This document shows, in pieces, positions 46,824-56,311 of a DNA stretch of 64,000 nt; the stretch's first letter is position 1, and each line of letters starts with the position of its first letter. The position numbers and the translations under genes are program-made. A model generated the notes under the pieces. It worked only from the letters and a program-made list of their open reading frames with translations. It made no database searches and was not told the DNA's origin. Source of the stretch: Bacteroidota bacterium (GTDB taxonomy: Bacteria > Bacteroidota > Bacteroidia > Bacteroidales > Tannerellaceae); the NCBI GenBank assembly GCA_023429375.1, contig JAEYVY010000011.1, positions 141,712 to 205,711 on the forward strand, read 5' to 3'.

Positions 46824-48455
46824 TTACATGACAATACGTCCGATTCTATCCACCTCACTTGAGAACTTTTCTTTCGGCACGCGAGATTTATTCCTGACTT
46901 TCATGCGATAGTTATATACAGTCTGGGTGGAATAATGAAGAAAATCTGCGATCTTGGCACTATCGGAAATACCTAAACGTATGAGCGCAAATATTCGCAA
47001 TTCGGGTGTCAGCAAATCTCCTTCTTTAGGGGTAATAGCCTCTTCGGGCAGAAGAAGAGAATTGAAGTCTTCAATAAAAGTAGGGTAAAGCTTCAGGAAA
47101 ATAGTGTCGAAACTCCGATGAAATTCCTTTAACTCATCCGACACCAACGAAGATGAGCTGGTGCTACGTATCAGTTCGTCGATCTGTCCGGCTTTCAGTT
47201 TGCGGTTGGTCTTCTTTCTGAAGTCTTCCAACTTGTCGATATAGGCTGAGCACATACTAAATACGTATCCGATATATTCTTCCTTAACCAGATTTGATTC
47301 CGACAGTTCTCTATTCAGCTTATTGAGATTTCTATTAAAAACCTCCAATTCCATATTACTCTGTTTTAACCTCTTACGCGCTACAGAAAGCGCTTTAAGC
47401 TGTATATAAATGTAAACTAGGGTACATAACAAAAGCAAGGACAGAAAAGAAATAATACCTAAAAGAAGAGCAAGTCTGTCCTTTTCCTTTTGCATTTTCA
47501 CGTCGTACGATTCATTGATAATAGGCAGCATCTGCGAGATTTCCAACGCTCGCAGGCGAGCATTACAAAATATCGCATCCTCCATGGCACACTTCGTATA
47601 GTCATACGCCCGGCCTATGTCTCCCTCGTTATACAATATATCGGCCAGGGCACGTAACGAAATATATTCTTTTACCGCTCCTTGCAAGTCTCCTAATGCC
47701 GAAATGGCCAAATACTTCTTTTCTTCATCAAATTTTCCCATTACCCGACAAATATCCGCCAAGGTATAGGCCGACATGCCTATTGACTGATTTGAAACGC
47801 CAAATCTATGATAACATTCCAAGGCTATAGCATAGGCTTCTTCCGTCTTGTTCTGAGCTAATAATTTTGTGGCACTAACCATGTGCCATCCTATATCGTC
47901 TACTGTCAGGATACCTATAATCGAGTCCTTATACTGCATAGTGAGTTTTTCATATTCCTCCTTCTGTCTTTCGGTAATCGAATAGTTGGTCATCAACACA
48001 TACAGCGAATGATAAAGATGGTATCGGTAGGTTTTTATTGCGGCCGTCTCTATTTCTCTATTTTGATTATCCAGCATATCAAATGCTTCTTTATACATGC
48101 CTGTGCCAATCAGAATCTCAGCTAAATTCATGGAAGACATAATCTGAAATTCAGGATTAATCATTTTTTCTGCCACTTTTATCCTCTTGTTTGCAATCTG
48201 CAATGCCGAATCCATCTGATAGTTCTTGTACTGCTCAAATAATTCTCCGAGTATGACGTACAATTCCTCTTCGGACGAGGTAAGCTTTTGTCTCTCTTTA
48301 ATCTCAGCTATTTGTTTTTCTTTTTCTTCTGTATAAAGATGGCGATTTTTCACAGTCTCGTCCAATTCCAACAAAAGGGAGTCTATCGTGCTTGGAACAG
48401 ATGCAGCAATATTTACAGAAAAAAGAATAAAACAGAAAAAAAGAATATTTCTCAT
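46824..48455 (-). CDS. susR: SusR-like membrane-bound starch regulator (TPR, membrane helix, HTH)
   Basis: A 543-residue protein with the layout and length of Bacteroides SusR (DUF6377 type), the maltose-responsive activator of sus genes. A signal or N-terminal anchor (1-18) is followed by a helical, TPR-like periplasmic region (about 60-310), a membrane helix near 328-352 (GIISFLSLLLLCTLVYIYIQL), a coiled segment (RKRLKQSNMELEVFNRNLNKL) and a C-terminal helix-turn-helix around 495-530 (DSAKIADFLHYSTQTVYNYRMKV). It is on the same strand as and downstream of susA, with its own promoter. The assignment as SusR rests on family layout plus location. Confidence 0.82.
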   Translation of the reverse strand: MRNILFFCFILFSVNIAASVPSTIDSLLLELDETVKNRHLYTEEKEKQIAEIKERQKLTSSEEELYVILGELFEQYKNYQMDSALQIANKRIKVAEKMINPEFQIMSSMNLAEILIGTGMYKEAFDMLDNQNREIETAAIKTYRYHLYHSLYVLMTNYSITERQKEEYEKLTMQYKDSIIGILTVDDIGWHMVSATKLLAQNKTEEAYAIALECYHRFGVSNQSIGMSAYTLADICRVMGKFDEEKKYLAISALGDLQGAVKEYISLRALADILYNEGDIGRAYDYTKCAMEDAIFCNARLRALEISQMLPIINESYDVKMQKEKDRLALLLGIISFLSLLLLCTLVYIYIQLKALSVARKRLKQSNMELEVFNRNLNKLNRELSESNLVKEEYIGYVFSMCSAYIDKLEDFRKKTNRKLKAGQIDELIRSTSSSSLVSDELKEFHRSFDTIFLKLYPTFIEDFNSLLLPEEAITPKEGDLLTPELRIFALIRLGISDSAKIADFLHYSTQTVYNYRMKVRNKSRVPKEKFSSEVDRIGRIVM

Positions 48456-48486
48456 ATACTACCGACAGTTAACAATCAACAATATA

Positions 48487-48494
48487 CAAATATA
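48487..48494 (-). promoter_or_regulatory. -7 promoter element of susR
   Basis: TATATTTG on the minus strand, 31 bases before the susR ATG. Confidence 0.6.
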
Positions 48495-48628
48495 CATGAA
48501 TAAGTTTGCTACGCCATATTCATGCTGTCGATTCTTTAACGGAAGATTCATCAAAACATTCACATCTCGATGTCAATTTCCGGATTCAACATTATTGATT
48601 TTCAATGATATCGAACCTTACAAAAAAA

Positions 48629-48710
48629 CACCCCGATCTTTTTTAAAAAAGACCGAGATGTTTTTTAAAAACGTTCGGGATGATTTTTTAAAACCATCGG
48701 GATGTTTTTA
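48629..48710. repeat. Tandem CATCGGGATG / TTTTTTAAAAA repeat, site C
   Basis: This is the main content of the 333-base spacer between susR and susA. Four copies of a roughly 20-base unit run in a row: CACCCCGATC, GACCGAGATG, GTTCGGGATG and CATCGGGATG, each separated by a TTTTTTAAAAA-like run. The first two also form a hairpin centred on TTTTTTAAAAAA. It may end the sus transcript. A GGCATTTTTTATGCC mini-hairpin lies just upstream of it on the minus strand (48748-48762). Confidence 0.65.
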
Positions 48711-48788
48711 CGCTTTGACATTCAAGGCTTCAATAAATCGATATGTGGCATAAAAAATGCCTCTCTTCTCGATCAGAGTTTTTCCCCT

Positions 48789-50633
48789 TTAAAACTCTAG
48801 GATCAAAGCAGCTCTGGGTGAGAGTTTTAGAATGTCCGTCTGTAAATTATATGGTTGATCATCGATAATGTTGGTTACCGTTTGCTTTGGCAATACCTCA
48901 CGATAGTTAGCAAGTGGCAGATCTACTTCTTTATCCAAACCGTTCAACAGAACCACAACCGATTTGCCATCATACTTACGCTCATATACATAGACTCCGG
49001 TTGCGGCAGGAGAAAAATGTTTCAAACTACCACAAGAGATTACCTTATTATCTTTACGCCAGTTGAGTAGCTTCTGAAGGTAATTAAAGGCAGCATTCTC
49101 GTTTTCTGTACGACCTACAGCAGTAAATGCACTTCGTGAATCGCCTTCCCATCCTCCTGGGAAATCGTTGCGTAGATAACCGTCTCCATTTGCTTTATCT
49201 CCATCCATGAGGATTTCTGAACCGTAATAGATTTCCGGAATACCTCTGGTTGTCAACAAGAATGCGAAGGCTTGCTTGAATCGATTCAAATTGGCTGCCT
49301 GCTCTTTGATTCGTATAAACCGGGAGGTATCGTGGTTATCCAGAAAGATAAGCAACTCCAATGGATTCGGGTATAGAATGTCCTGACTCAGGTATTCATA
49401 TAGTTTATTAAACCCGCCATTATGAACTGTTTCTTCATCAAAAGCAGTTGACATCACATTCATCAGCGGGAAATCCATCACCGATCTTAAGTTTGAATTT
49501 TTGGGTGCTGCTAGTTTACTGTCTTTCTGCCAATAAGCGATGGCCGTATTGTTTGAATACCAAGTCTCGCCTACGATATTAAAGTCAGGGTATTCGTCTG
49601 TGATTTCTTTACACCAGCGAGAAATCATATCAAAGTCAACATACGGATGCGTATCCTGACGAATGCCGTCTATGCCACTGTATTCAATCCACCAGATGCT
49701 GTTTTGAATCAAATAACGGGCCACATGTCGATTGCGTTGATTCAAATCGGGCATTGATCGTACAAACCAACCGTCTACAGCCTTTTTCAAATCATAGTCT
49801 GAATAATAGGGATCGTATTGCGGAATTGTATTATACGATGTTTGTTCAAAGCCTTCAGGGAAATTAAACCAATCCTTGGAAGGCCTGTCTGTAAAGAAAT
49901 AATGCTCGCTCCCACAATGATTAAAGATCATATCCATTACGATCTTCAAGCCTTTTTGGTGCGCTTTATCAACTAAAGACATAAATTCATCGTTCGTACC
50001 GAAACGGCGGTCTACCTTGTAATAATCTGTTGCCGCATAACCATGATAGGAACCATGAGGCATATCATTTTCGAGTATCGGATTAAACCAAACAGCCGTC
50101 ACTCCCAAGTTAGCGATATAGTCCAAATGCTGCTCTATCCCCTTGAAATCTCCTCCATGGCGGGCGTATTGCTCGTTACGGTTAACGCTTTTTTCTCGCA
50201 TTCCAGAAATCACATCATTCGTTGGATCGCCATTGGCAAACCGGTCGGGCATAATCAGATAAAGTACATCTGAGGAATTAAAGCCTATCCTATCACGTGA
50301 ATCCGCCTTTCTTGATTTGACTTCATAGGGAATTGTTTGTTTCTTTTTCCCTGACTTCAATACGATATCAAATTTTTCAGGTATGGCCTCTTTCGTATCC
50401 AAATAAAGAAGCAGGTAGTTTTTGTTTTCTAAACGAACTGTTTCTTTCAATTGAACAGCTTCAGAAGTAATCGAAACCTCATAGCTGCTCAAATCATCCC
50501 CATAGAGTAAAATTTGTAGTTCTGTATTTTGCATACCTGCCCACCAAAAGGCGGGTTCTACCTTTTTGACTATTGCATTTGCGGCCGTTACTGTCAGAAA
50601 AAGGCAGAATAAAAGAGAATAAAATCGTTTCAT
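48789..50633 (-). CDS. susA: Periplasmic neopullulanase (GH13)
   Basis: A 614-residue GH13 enzyme with a cleavable signal peptide (VTAANA), almost the length of Bacteroides SusA. It cuts imported malto-oligosaccharides in the periplasm. An N-terminal beta domain (22-115) precedes the TIM barrel. The four GH13 regions are seen: MDMIFNHCG, GIDGIRQDTHPYVD with the nucleophile Asp, NIVGETWY with the acid/base Glu, and FLDNHDTSRF. The HPGSYHGY-like block reads MPHGSYHGYAATDYY. It is the last enzyme gene of the leftward sus operon. Confidence 0.93.
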   Translation of the reverse strand: MKRFYSLLFCLFLTVTAANAIVKKVEPAFWWAGMQNTELQILLYGDDLSSYEVSITSEAVQLKETVRLENKNYLLLYLDTKEAIPEKFDIVLKSGKKKQTIPYEVKSRKADSRDRIGFNSSDVLYLIMPDRFANGDPTNDVISGMREKSVNRNEQYARHGGDFKGIEQHLDYIANLGVTAVWFNPILENDMPHGSYHGYAATDYYKVDRRFGTNDEFMSLVDKAHQKGLKIVMDMIFNHCGSEHYFFTDRPSKDWFNFPEGFEQTSYNTIPQYDPYYSDYDLKKAVDGWFVRSMPDLNQRNRHVARYLIQNSIWWIEYSGIDGIRQDTHPYVDFDMISRWCKEITDEYPDFNIVGETWYSNNTAIAYWQKDSKLAAPKNSNLRSVMDFPLMNVMSTAFDEETVHNGGFNKLYEYLSQDILYPNPLELLIFLDNHDTSRFIRIKEQAANLNRFKQAFAFLLTTRGIPEIYYGSEILMDGDKANGDGYLRNDFPGGWEGDSRSAFTAVGRTENENAAFNYLQKLLNWRKDNKVISCGSLKHFSPAATGVYVYERKYDGKSVVVLLNGLDKEVDLPLANYREVLPKQTVTNIIDDQPYNLQTDILKLSPRAALILEF

Positions 50634-50646
50634 GGTTATACGTCAA

Positions 50647-52512
50647 TTATTGGCTTATATATAAACGATATTCGCCAGGGTTAAGTATAATTTTTTGTTG
50701 ATTGTTTTGGATATTTATTTGTTCGCCGGAAAAGTGTTCTCTCCACTGACCTATTTTTTCAAATCTGACTGATGCTTCAATGGTTTGCAAACCTAAATTG
50801 GCTACGGTCACAATATAGTTTCCTGCACTTCGTAGAAGAATTTGCTTGATGGCTCCCTCGCCGGTTTGAACCAGGTAGTCGGTTGTAGAAAATGCGGGAT
50901 TATCCTTTCTTAATTGAAGCATGGCCGTATAGGTATCTAATAAGGCTTTACGTTCGGGTACATTCATATAATCCCAACGGATCGGTTTCTTATCCAGTCG
51001 CCCCTCTTCTGCTGTGTTTCCTAATTTAAAATCGTAGCCCAACTCACCAAATTGCCAGATCATTTTAGGTCCGGGAAAGCTGAGATAGACAACTGCTGCA
51101 GCTGCACTGCGTTGCAATCCGGTGGCTAACTCCTGTACTTTATAACTGCCGGACTCATTACCCCACATCTTATTTTTATACATGAGGCGTTCCTCATCGT
51201 GGCTTTCCATATAAGCTATCAGTCGGGGTTTACTCCAACCACGCTCCTTGTACGAGCCCCAGTCGAATGCATTGTTTTCCCAGCCCATGGTAGCCTGACA
51301 ATAATTGTAGTTCATATTGCCCCAAAGATAAATGCCATAGTCGGCCAGTTCCTTTTCTTCTTTGTTTTCAGCCAGATGCTCGAAGATGACGATGGCATCA
51401 TTCTTTCGTTTGTAGATTTCTGCAGCCATCCGCTTTAGCAGACGAATACGTGCTGCATCGTAGGCCCACCCATCTCCGGGCGTATTCGTAAAGCCTTTTG
51501 TGAAGTCAAAGCGGAATCCGTCTACCTTATATTCCTTTAACCAATAGCCACATACACTGTCAACAAATTGCTGGGTATACTTGCTCTCATGATTAAAGTC
51601 ATATCCCCATGAATAGGCCTGGTTAGGAGAATTAACATTATACCAAGGGTTTTCGGGGCTTACCTTATCTCCATCTTGATACATACGTACCATCGGGCTT
51701 TGACCAAAGCTATGGTTCAACACCATGTCCATAATCACAGCTATACCATTGGCATGACATTCGTCGACAAAGGCCTTATAATCGTTTGATGTACCATAGG
51801 CTTTATCCGTAGCAAAGTAGAACGAAGGGTTATACCCCCAGCTATCATTGCCTTCAAATTCATTAAAAGGCATAAGTTCAATCGCATTAACGCCTAAACT
51901 TTTCAGATAAGGAATCTTCTCTTTAACAGCTTTGATTGTGCGGTCGTCGGTAAAATCACGGATAAGCAACTCATAGATCATCAGATTGTCCGGGTTCTCA
52001 ACTTTAAAATTGGGTATCTTCCAATCATATACTTTACGATCGGAAGATACCACCATAGCAATTTCTGTAGTTTTACCAATTGGATAAGCGAGCATATTGG
52101 GATAAACGCTCGTAAGAATCTGGCGGTCAAAATCCGGATCCGAGATTCTATTTGTGTAGGGGTCAGCTACACGAATGGTCTTGTCTATTAAGTATTGACA
52201 TATATACTCTTTTTCTTTTTGCAAATTTCCTATTTTAATCCAAAACCGTTCGCCGTCCTTGTACATCTGGTATTGATCTGATTCTTGCCAATCATTGAAA
52301 TCACCAATCAAATGAACCGTTTTTTTGCTGGGAGCGAACAATACAAAAGCCAATGAATCGTCTGATATAACGGTTATACCATCTTTCAATCCATTAGGAA
52401 GAGGTGCCTCTTTGGGCGTGTCCGGGTTGATAATGTCCGGATCTTCATTCTTATCGCTACAACCAAACAAAAGTAAGGTTAGCAATAAGCTGAATAGAAT
52501 AGTCTTGTTCAT
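50647..52512 (-). CDS. Surface lipoprotein alpha-amylase-family enzyme (GH13) with N-terminal E-set domain
   Basis: A 621-residue lipoprotein: the signal ends LLFGC (Cys18) and is followed by SDKNEDPD, an acidic export tag that suggests surface display. A CBM48/E-set-like domain (about 40-130, VLFAPSKKTVHLIGDFNDW) precedes the GH13 barrel, whose motifs are MDMVLNH, VDGFRFDFTKGF (nucleophile Asp), IVIFEHLAE (acid/base Glu) and MESHDEER. It takes the place SusG has in Bacteroides, but the N-terminal module differs and no inserted CBM58 is seen, so it is a functional stand-in rather than a clear orthologue. It follows the GH97 gene with a 91-base spacer containing a hairpin. Confidence 0.85.
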   Translation of the reverse strand: MNKTILFSLLLTLLLFGCSDKNEDPDIINPDTPKEAPLPNGLKDGITVISDDSLAFVLFAPSKKTVHLIGDFNDWQESDQYQMYKDGERFWIKIGNLQKEKEYICQYLIDKTIRVADPYTNRISDPDFDRQILTSVYPNMLAYPIGKTTEIAMVVSSDRKVYDWKIPNFKVENPDNLMIYELLIRDFTDDRTIKAVKEKIPYLKSLGVNAIELMPFNEFEGNDSWGYNPSFYFATDKAYGTSNDYKAFVDECHANGIAVIMDMVLNHSFGQSPMVRMYQDGDKVSPENPWYNVNSPNQAYSWGYDFNHESKYTQQFVDSVCGYWLKEYKVDGFRFDFTKGFTNTPGDGWAYDAARIRLLKRMAAEIYKRKNDAIVIFEHLAENKEEKELADYGIYLWGNMNYNYCQATMGWENNAFDWGSYKERGWSKPRLIAYMESHDEERLMYKNKMWGNESGSYKVQELATGLQRSAAAAVVYLSFPGPKMIWQFGELGYDFKLGNTAEEGRLDKKPIRWDYMNVPERKALLDTYTAMLQLRKDNPAFSTTDYLVQTGEGAIKQILLRSAGNYIVTVANLGLQTIEASVRFEKIGQWREHFSGEQINIQNNQQKIILNPGEYRLYISQ

Positions 52513-52545
52513 TGCTTTTGTGTTTTATAGTATTATTCTTTTTCA

Positions 52546-52577
52546 TATTCGGCGTAGCCTTTTTACTACGCCGAATA
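52546..52577 (-). promoter_or_regulatory. Intra-operon hairpin between susB and the GH13 lipoprotein gene
   Basis: Perfect 12-bp inverted repeat TATTCGGCGTAG / CTACGCCGAATA (52546-52557, 52566-52577). On the transcribed minus strand it is followed by TGAAAAAG, not a T run, so it does not look like a full terminator. It may set mRNA stability or the ratio of upstream to downstream genes. Confidence 0.6.
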
Positions 52578-52603
52578 AGGTTTTTGATTTCCATGAAGAG
52601 ATC

Positions 52604-54790
52604 TTAATCTTGAACTTCAATAATGCTGATTGCATAGCCACCAGCAGGAGCCAGTTGCTGCTTTAGCTTTGATTTATGTGTAACTTTTTGTTTACGAATG
52701 GTGTATGACTGTGGATTCGTTTTGTAATGCGCATCCTTTCCATCGGCATAGATGGTTGCGATGTATTTCTTGTCCGGGTCCAAAAAGTCAAAACTGATTT
52801 GAGACACATGTCCCTTTTCGCCGGCAACGCTTCCAACAAACCAGTTGTTCGTGTTTTTTGCCTTACGTGCTACGGTGATATACTCGCCCGGTTCAGCTTC
52901 CAGATAGCAACTTTCGTCCCAATCTACTGCCACGTCTTTGATGAACTGGAACGCATCCGCAAAACGGTTATAATGTTCCGGAAAATCTGCGGCCATCTGC
53001 AATGGGCTGTACATCGTCACATAAAGTGCCAACTGATTAGCCAATGTTGAATTGACATGTGAATGGTTGTCCGGATTGATTTTGTCGATATCCATCTCAA
53101 ATATTCCGGGTGTATAATCCATCGGTCCGCCTATCAAGCGCGTAAACGGCAAGATGGTTACATGATCCGGATGGTTGCCACCAAATGCCTGATATTCTGT
53201 TCCACGAGCAGATTCATTACCGATCAAGTTCGGATAAGTACGGCTTAGCCCTGTGGGACGAACCGCCTCATGCGCGTTGACCATGATTTTATAATCGGCT
53301 GCTTTTTCTACGGCATACAGATAGTGATTAACCATCCATTGGCCGTAATGATACTCCCCACGAGGAATGATATCACCTACATAGCCGCTCTTTACAGAGT
53401 TATAGCCATTGTCGGCCATAAATTGGTAGGCCTTGTCTAAATGGCGTTCGTAATTGCGGACAGACGAAGATGTTTCGTGATGCATCATCATCTTCACACC
53501 TTTGCTTTTTGCATAGTCACGTAATTCGGTTACATTGAAATCGGGATAAGGAGTTACGAAGTCGAATACATAGTCTTTCGACTTTCCAAACCAATCTTCC
53601 CAACCAACGTTCCATCCTTCAACCAATACGGCATCGAAACCATGTTCAGCCGCAAAGTCAATATACTTCTTTACATTCGCGGTGTTGGCGCCATGCTTCC
53701 CATTCGGTTTAGCCGATGAAAAATCAGTCACACCCAGCTGAACGGTAGGGAATTCATCCGTATAAGCCCAAGAACTTTTTCCGGTAATCATTTCCCACCA
53801 AACACCTACATATTTGACAGGCTTAATCCAAGAAACATCTGCCAACTTACAAGGTTCGTTCAGGTTTAATGTCATATCCGAAGCCAATATCTTGCGCGCA
53901 TCATCACTTACGATAACCGTACGCCAAGGTGAATGACAAGGTGCTTGCATATAGCCCTTATCTCCTACTGCATCGGGTGTAAGATGAGATTGGAAAACCA
54001 TACGCTTGTCGTCCAACTCAAGATGCATACAAGAATAATTTACCAAAGCCGCTTCATGCAGGTTGATGTATAGACCATCATCTGTCTTCATCATCAACGC
54101 AGTCTGTACGCCGATCTGCGAGAAAGGAGTCTGAGACGTATTCGGCGTAATGGCCTTACTCATCAGCCCACGTATTTCAGAGAGTCGTGAACGCGTGTAA
54201 TCGTATTCCTGCGTATCATAATCACCAGGAATCCAGAACGCCAGATGATTGCCGGTCATAGCGAATTCAGTACGTTCTTCTTTGATGATAAAATAGGTGA
54301 GGTTCTCTTGCTGCGGGAACTCGTAACGGAAACCTAGTCCATCATTAAACAGACGGAAACGGATTAACATCTGGCGCCCGGTAGCGGGCTGAGCCAGTGT
54401 TACTTCCAATTCATTATAATGGTTTCTGATATCTTTTGATTCGCCCCATACCGGTTGCCAAGTTTCATCAAAAGAGGAAGTCTTGGTTGACACGATTTCA
54501 AAGCCATCATAAAGAGATGCCTTCTGAGCCAACTCTTGATCACTTACATCCGCTTTTGCATCAAAATCATCGAAATCAGCCGGAGCGCTTGTATTTTCTT
54601 TTTTAAGTTCTAAACCTAATTTACTGGTTTTGATAACTTCTTTGCCTTTGTAGGATAATTCATAGACAGGTGTCCCGTCTTGAACGGCAAAATTCATTAG
54701 AATTTGACCATCAGGAGAAGCGACTTGCTGCGCTTCTACCTGATGGAAAAACAACCCAATACCTACTAAAAAAATTGATAACCTTTTCAT
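52604..54790 (-). CDS. susB: GH97 alpha-glucosidase
   Basis: A 728-residue GH97 enzyme with a signal peptide (FHQVEAQ), close to Bacteroides SusB in length. It releases glucose from malto-oligosaccharides in the periplasm with inversion and needs calcium. After the N-terminal beta-super-sandwich (22-290), the barrel shows VLVEGWNVGWEDW, MMHHETSSSVRNYE, VNAHEAVRPTGLSRTYPN and NESARGTEYQAFGG, which hold the Glu residues that act as catalytic base/acid and bind calcium in the family. The C-terminal domain starts around 630. It lies 65 bases after the SusE/F-like gene. Confidence 0.94.
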   Translation of the reverse strand: MKRLSIFLVGIGLFFHQVEAQQVASPDGQILMNFAVQDGTPVYELSYKGKEVIKTSKLGLELKKENTSAPADFDDFDAKADVSDQELAQKASLYDGFEIVSTKTSSFDETWQPVWGESKDIRNHYNELEVTLAQPATGRQMLIRFRLFNDGLGFRYEFPQQENLTYFIIKEERTEFAMTGNHLAFWIPGDYDTQEYDYTRSRLSEIRGLMSKAITPNTSQTPFSQIGVQTALMMKTDDGLYINLHEAALVNYSCMHLELDDKRMVFQSHLTPDAVGDKGYMQAPCHSPWRTVIVSDDARKILASDMTLNLNEPCKLADVSWIKPVKYVGVWWEMITGKSSWAYTDEFPTVQLGVTDFSSAKPNGKHGANTANVKKYIDFAAEHGFDAVLVEGWNVGWEDWFGKSKDYVFDFVTPYPDFNVTELRDYAKSKGVKMMMHHETSSSVRNYERHLDKAYQFMADNGYNSVKSGYVGDIIPRGEYHYGQWMVNHYLYAVEKAADYKIMVNAHEAVRPTGLSRTYPNLIGNESARGTEYQAFGGNHPDHVTILPFTRLIGGPMDYTPGIFEMDIDKINPDNHSHVNSTLANQLALYVTMYSPLQMAADFPEHYNRFADAFQFIKDVAVDWDESCYLEAEPGEYITVARKAKNTNNWFVGSVAGEKGHVSQISFDFLDPDKKYIATIYADGKDAHYKTNPQSYTIRKQKVTHKSKLKQQLAPAGGYAISIIEVQD

Positions 54791-54855
54791 TAGTAATAAC
54801 TCAACTTACATAGATTATTAACTCGGTCTCTATAATTTTAGGCCAATCTATCCTA

Positions 54856-56289
54856 TTATTTAATCTCACCTTTACCCTCATTGAAGTTCAGATAGACCTT
54901 CTGACCTGTGGTAACCGGTACTGTTGCTTGATCGCCTCCATTTCCACGGAATTCGATCGCGCCGTCAAATACATTGAACTCAGCTTTCCACCAATCAGAC
55001 AACATAGGATGCTTGATAGCCATACGTAAGTTGCCGTCTTTTGCAAATGCAGGAGATACTAACTCATTACCTTCTGCTTTGAATTTGAATTCATCTTTAT
55101 ATTCCCAAGCTCCACCGTTTGCATCTCCAAAGAGATAAACATTGGCTTCAGTAACAGATATTACCTCATCTTCCAGATTAATGTAAATCAGATAATATCC
55201 TGGGGTCTTCACGTTAATGTTATTGCCGCCTTTCGTATATTCACCGATAGCATCTGTATTGCTTTCAGCGATACCGAAGTCGCCACCCCAACCTAACTTA
55301 ATCGTCATCTTAAAGCCTCCTTCTTTCAAATAAGCAATCTTCCAGAATGAGCTTGGTGTGCCGTTTACCGGTACAAACTCTTTAGCATCTGTAGCTGGTT
55401 CCCATCCATTGAATGCATCACCCACCAAGAATAGTTTTTCCGGATAGGTAGGAGGAATAACCGGTTCACCCGTCAATACATAGCGAGCAGAGAATTTACC
55501 TGCGCGAATATCGTATTTCATGTAGATACTGAATTCACCACCAATGTTTGTCACCAAGTTACTACCTCCTGTTTGCAAGTCGGTATAACCTTCGGTCAAA
55601 ATATTTTCATTGCCACTCTTTGTTCCTGTTACATCGGTAAACAGTTTCACTTTAGAAGTTGCGTCGTAAGGAATTTCGTATCCCCAGCCTCCGCTGTAAC
55701 GGAACTTAAATTCTCCGGCAGACAAATTTGTGGATACTGTCCATTCTACAGAAGTACTCGTTTCGTTAAATACAGGAGCATTGAAAGGAGTTTCCTTATC
55801 CCATCCACCTGCTGTTGCAGCACCAATAACTCCCCAACTTACTGGCAAAACAGACACCTGATTTAGGCTTGTGTTTACCACAACATAATAGAGTCCGTCT
55901 TTCGCTACTTTGAATGCTGGAGCTGAAGCATCTAATTTACTGATTGTGATTACCTCTGCTTTTTCTTCTACCGTTTCACCTTTACCAAAACGTACGGGTT
56001 CTTGTCCGGCTTCTTTGGCTACAGAAATCATAAATTCACCGTCTGCTTTCAGCCAGGTATAAATCCCGATTACATCGTTCTTCGTTTCATCAGGACCGTC
56101 CAAAGCTACTGGTTTCAAGGCCGATGTTGATGCTTCTCCACTGAAGATCGTAGCCGAACCTACAATGTAGGTACCCGGTTGAGCTTCGTCAATGATTGTC
56201 CAGTTGTCATTATCTTCACAGCTTGTTGCTGTCCCCAGCAAAAGCATACATACAGACAAATAATATAATATCTTTTTCATGTTGTTCAT
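54856..56289 (-). CDS. SusE/SusF-like starch-binding surface lipoprotein
   Basis: A 477-residue lipoprotein: the signal ends in a SC lipobox (TATSCEDNDNW) with acidic residues right after the Cys, typical of surface-exposed Bacteroidota lipoproteins. Three beta-rich repeats can be seen (about 35-150, 150-285 and 290-375), plus a C-terminal one, each with aromatic residues and strands such as EFKFRYSGGWGYEIPYD and FKMTIKLGWGGDFGI, as in starch-binding SusE and SusF. The length matches SusF (about 485) rather than SusE (about 390). Only one such gene is present, so it may combine both roles. A second ATG at 56280 is possible. Confidence 0.85.
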   Translation of the reverse strand: MNNMKKILYYLSVCMLLLGTATSCEDNDNWTIIDEAQPGTYIVGSATIFSGEASTSALKPVALDGPDETKNDVIGIYTWLKADGEFMISVAKEAGQEPVRFGKGETVEEKAEVITISKLDASAPAFKVAKDGLYYVVVNTSLNQVSVLPVSWGVIGAATAGGWDKETPFNAPVFNETSTSVEWTVSTNLSAGEFKFRYSGGWGYEIPYDATSKVKLFTDVTGTKSGNENILTEGYTDLQTGGSNLVTNIGGEFSIYMKYDIRAGKFSARYVLTGEPVIPPTYPEKLFLVGDAFNGWEPATDAKEFVPVNGTPSSFWKIAYLKEGGFKMTIKLGWGGDFGIAESNTDAIGEYTKGGNNINVKTPGYYLIYINLEDEVISVTEANVYLFGDANGGAWEYKDEFKFKAEGNELVSPAFAKDGNLRMAIKHPMLSDWWKAEFNVFDGAIEFRGNGGDQATVPVTTGQKVYLNFNEGKGEIK

Positions 56290-56311
56290 TTTATATATTA
56301 GAAATCAGGTA

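Noticed and set aside
48388..48753. A 121-codon plus-strand frame across the start of susR and the site C repeats
   Set aside because: The product is Phe/Lys-rich with no family features; the frame is open because of the tandem repeats and the antisense of susR.
48775..48798. AGAGTTTT/AAAACTCT inverted repeat over the susA stop codon as the sus terminator
   Set aside because: The stem is AT-rich, spans the stop codon and has no T run on the transcribed strand; the repeat array downstream is a better candidate.
50647..52512. Naming the GH13 lipoprotein susG
   Set aside because: Position and surface signal fit, but the N-terminal E-set domain and the absence of an evident inserted starch-binding module do not match SusG, so no symbol is given.
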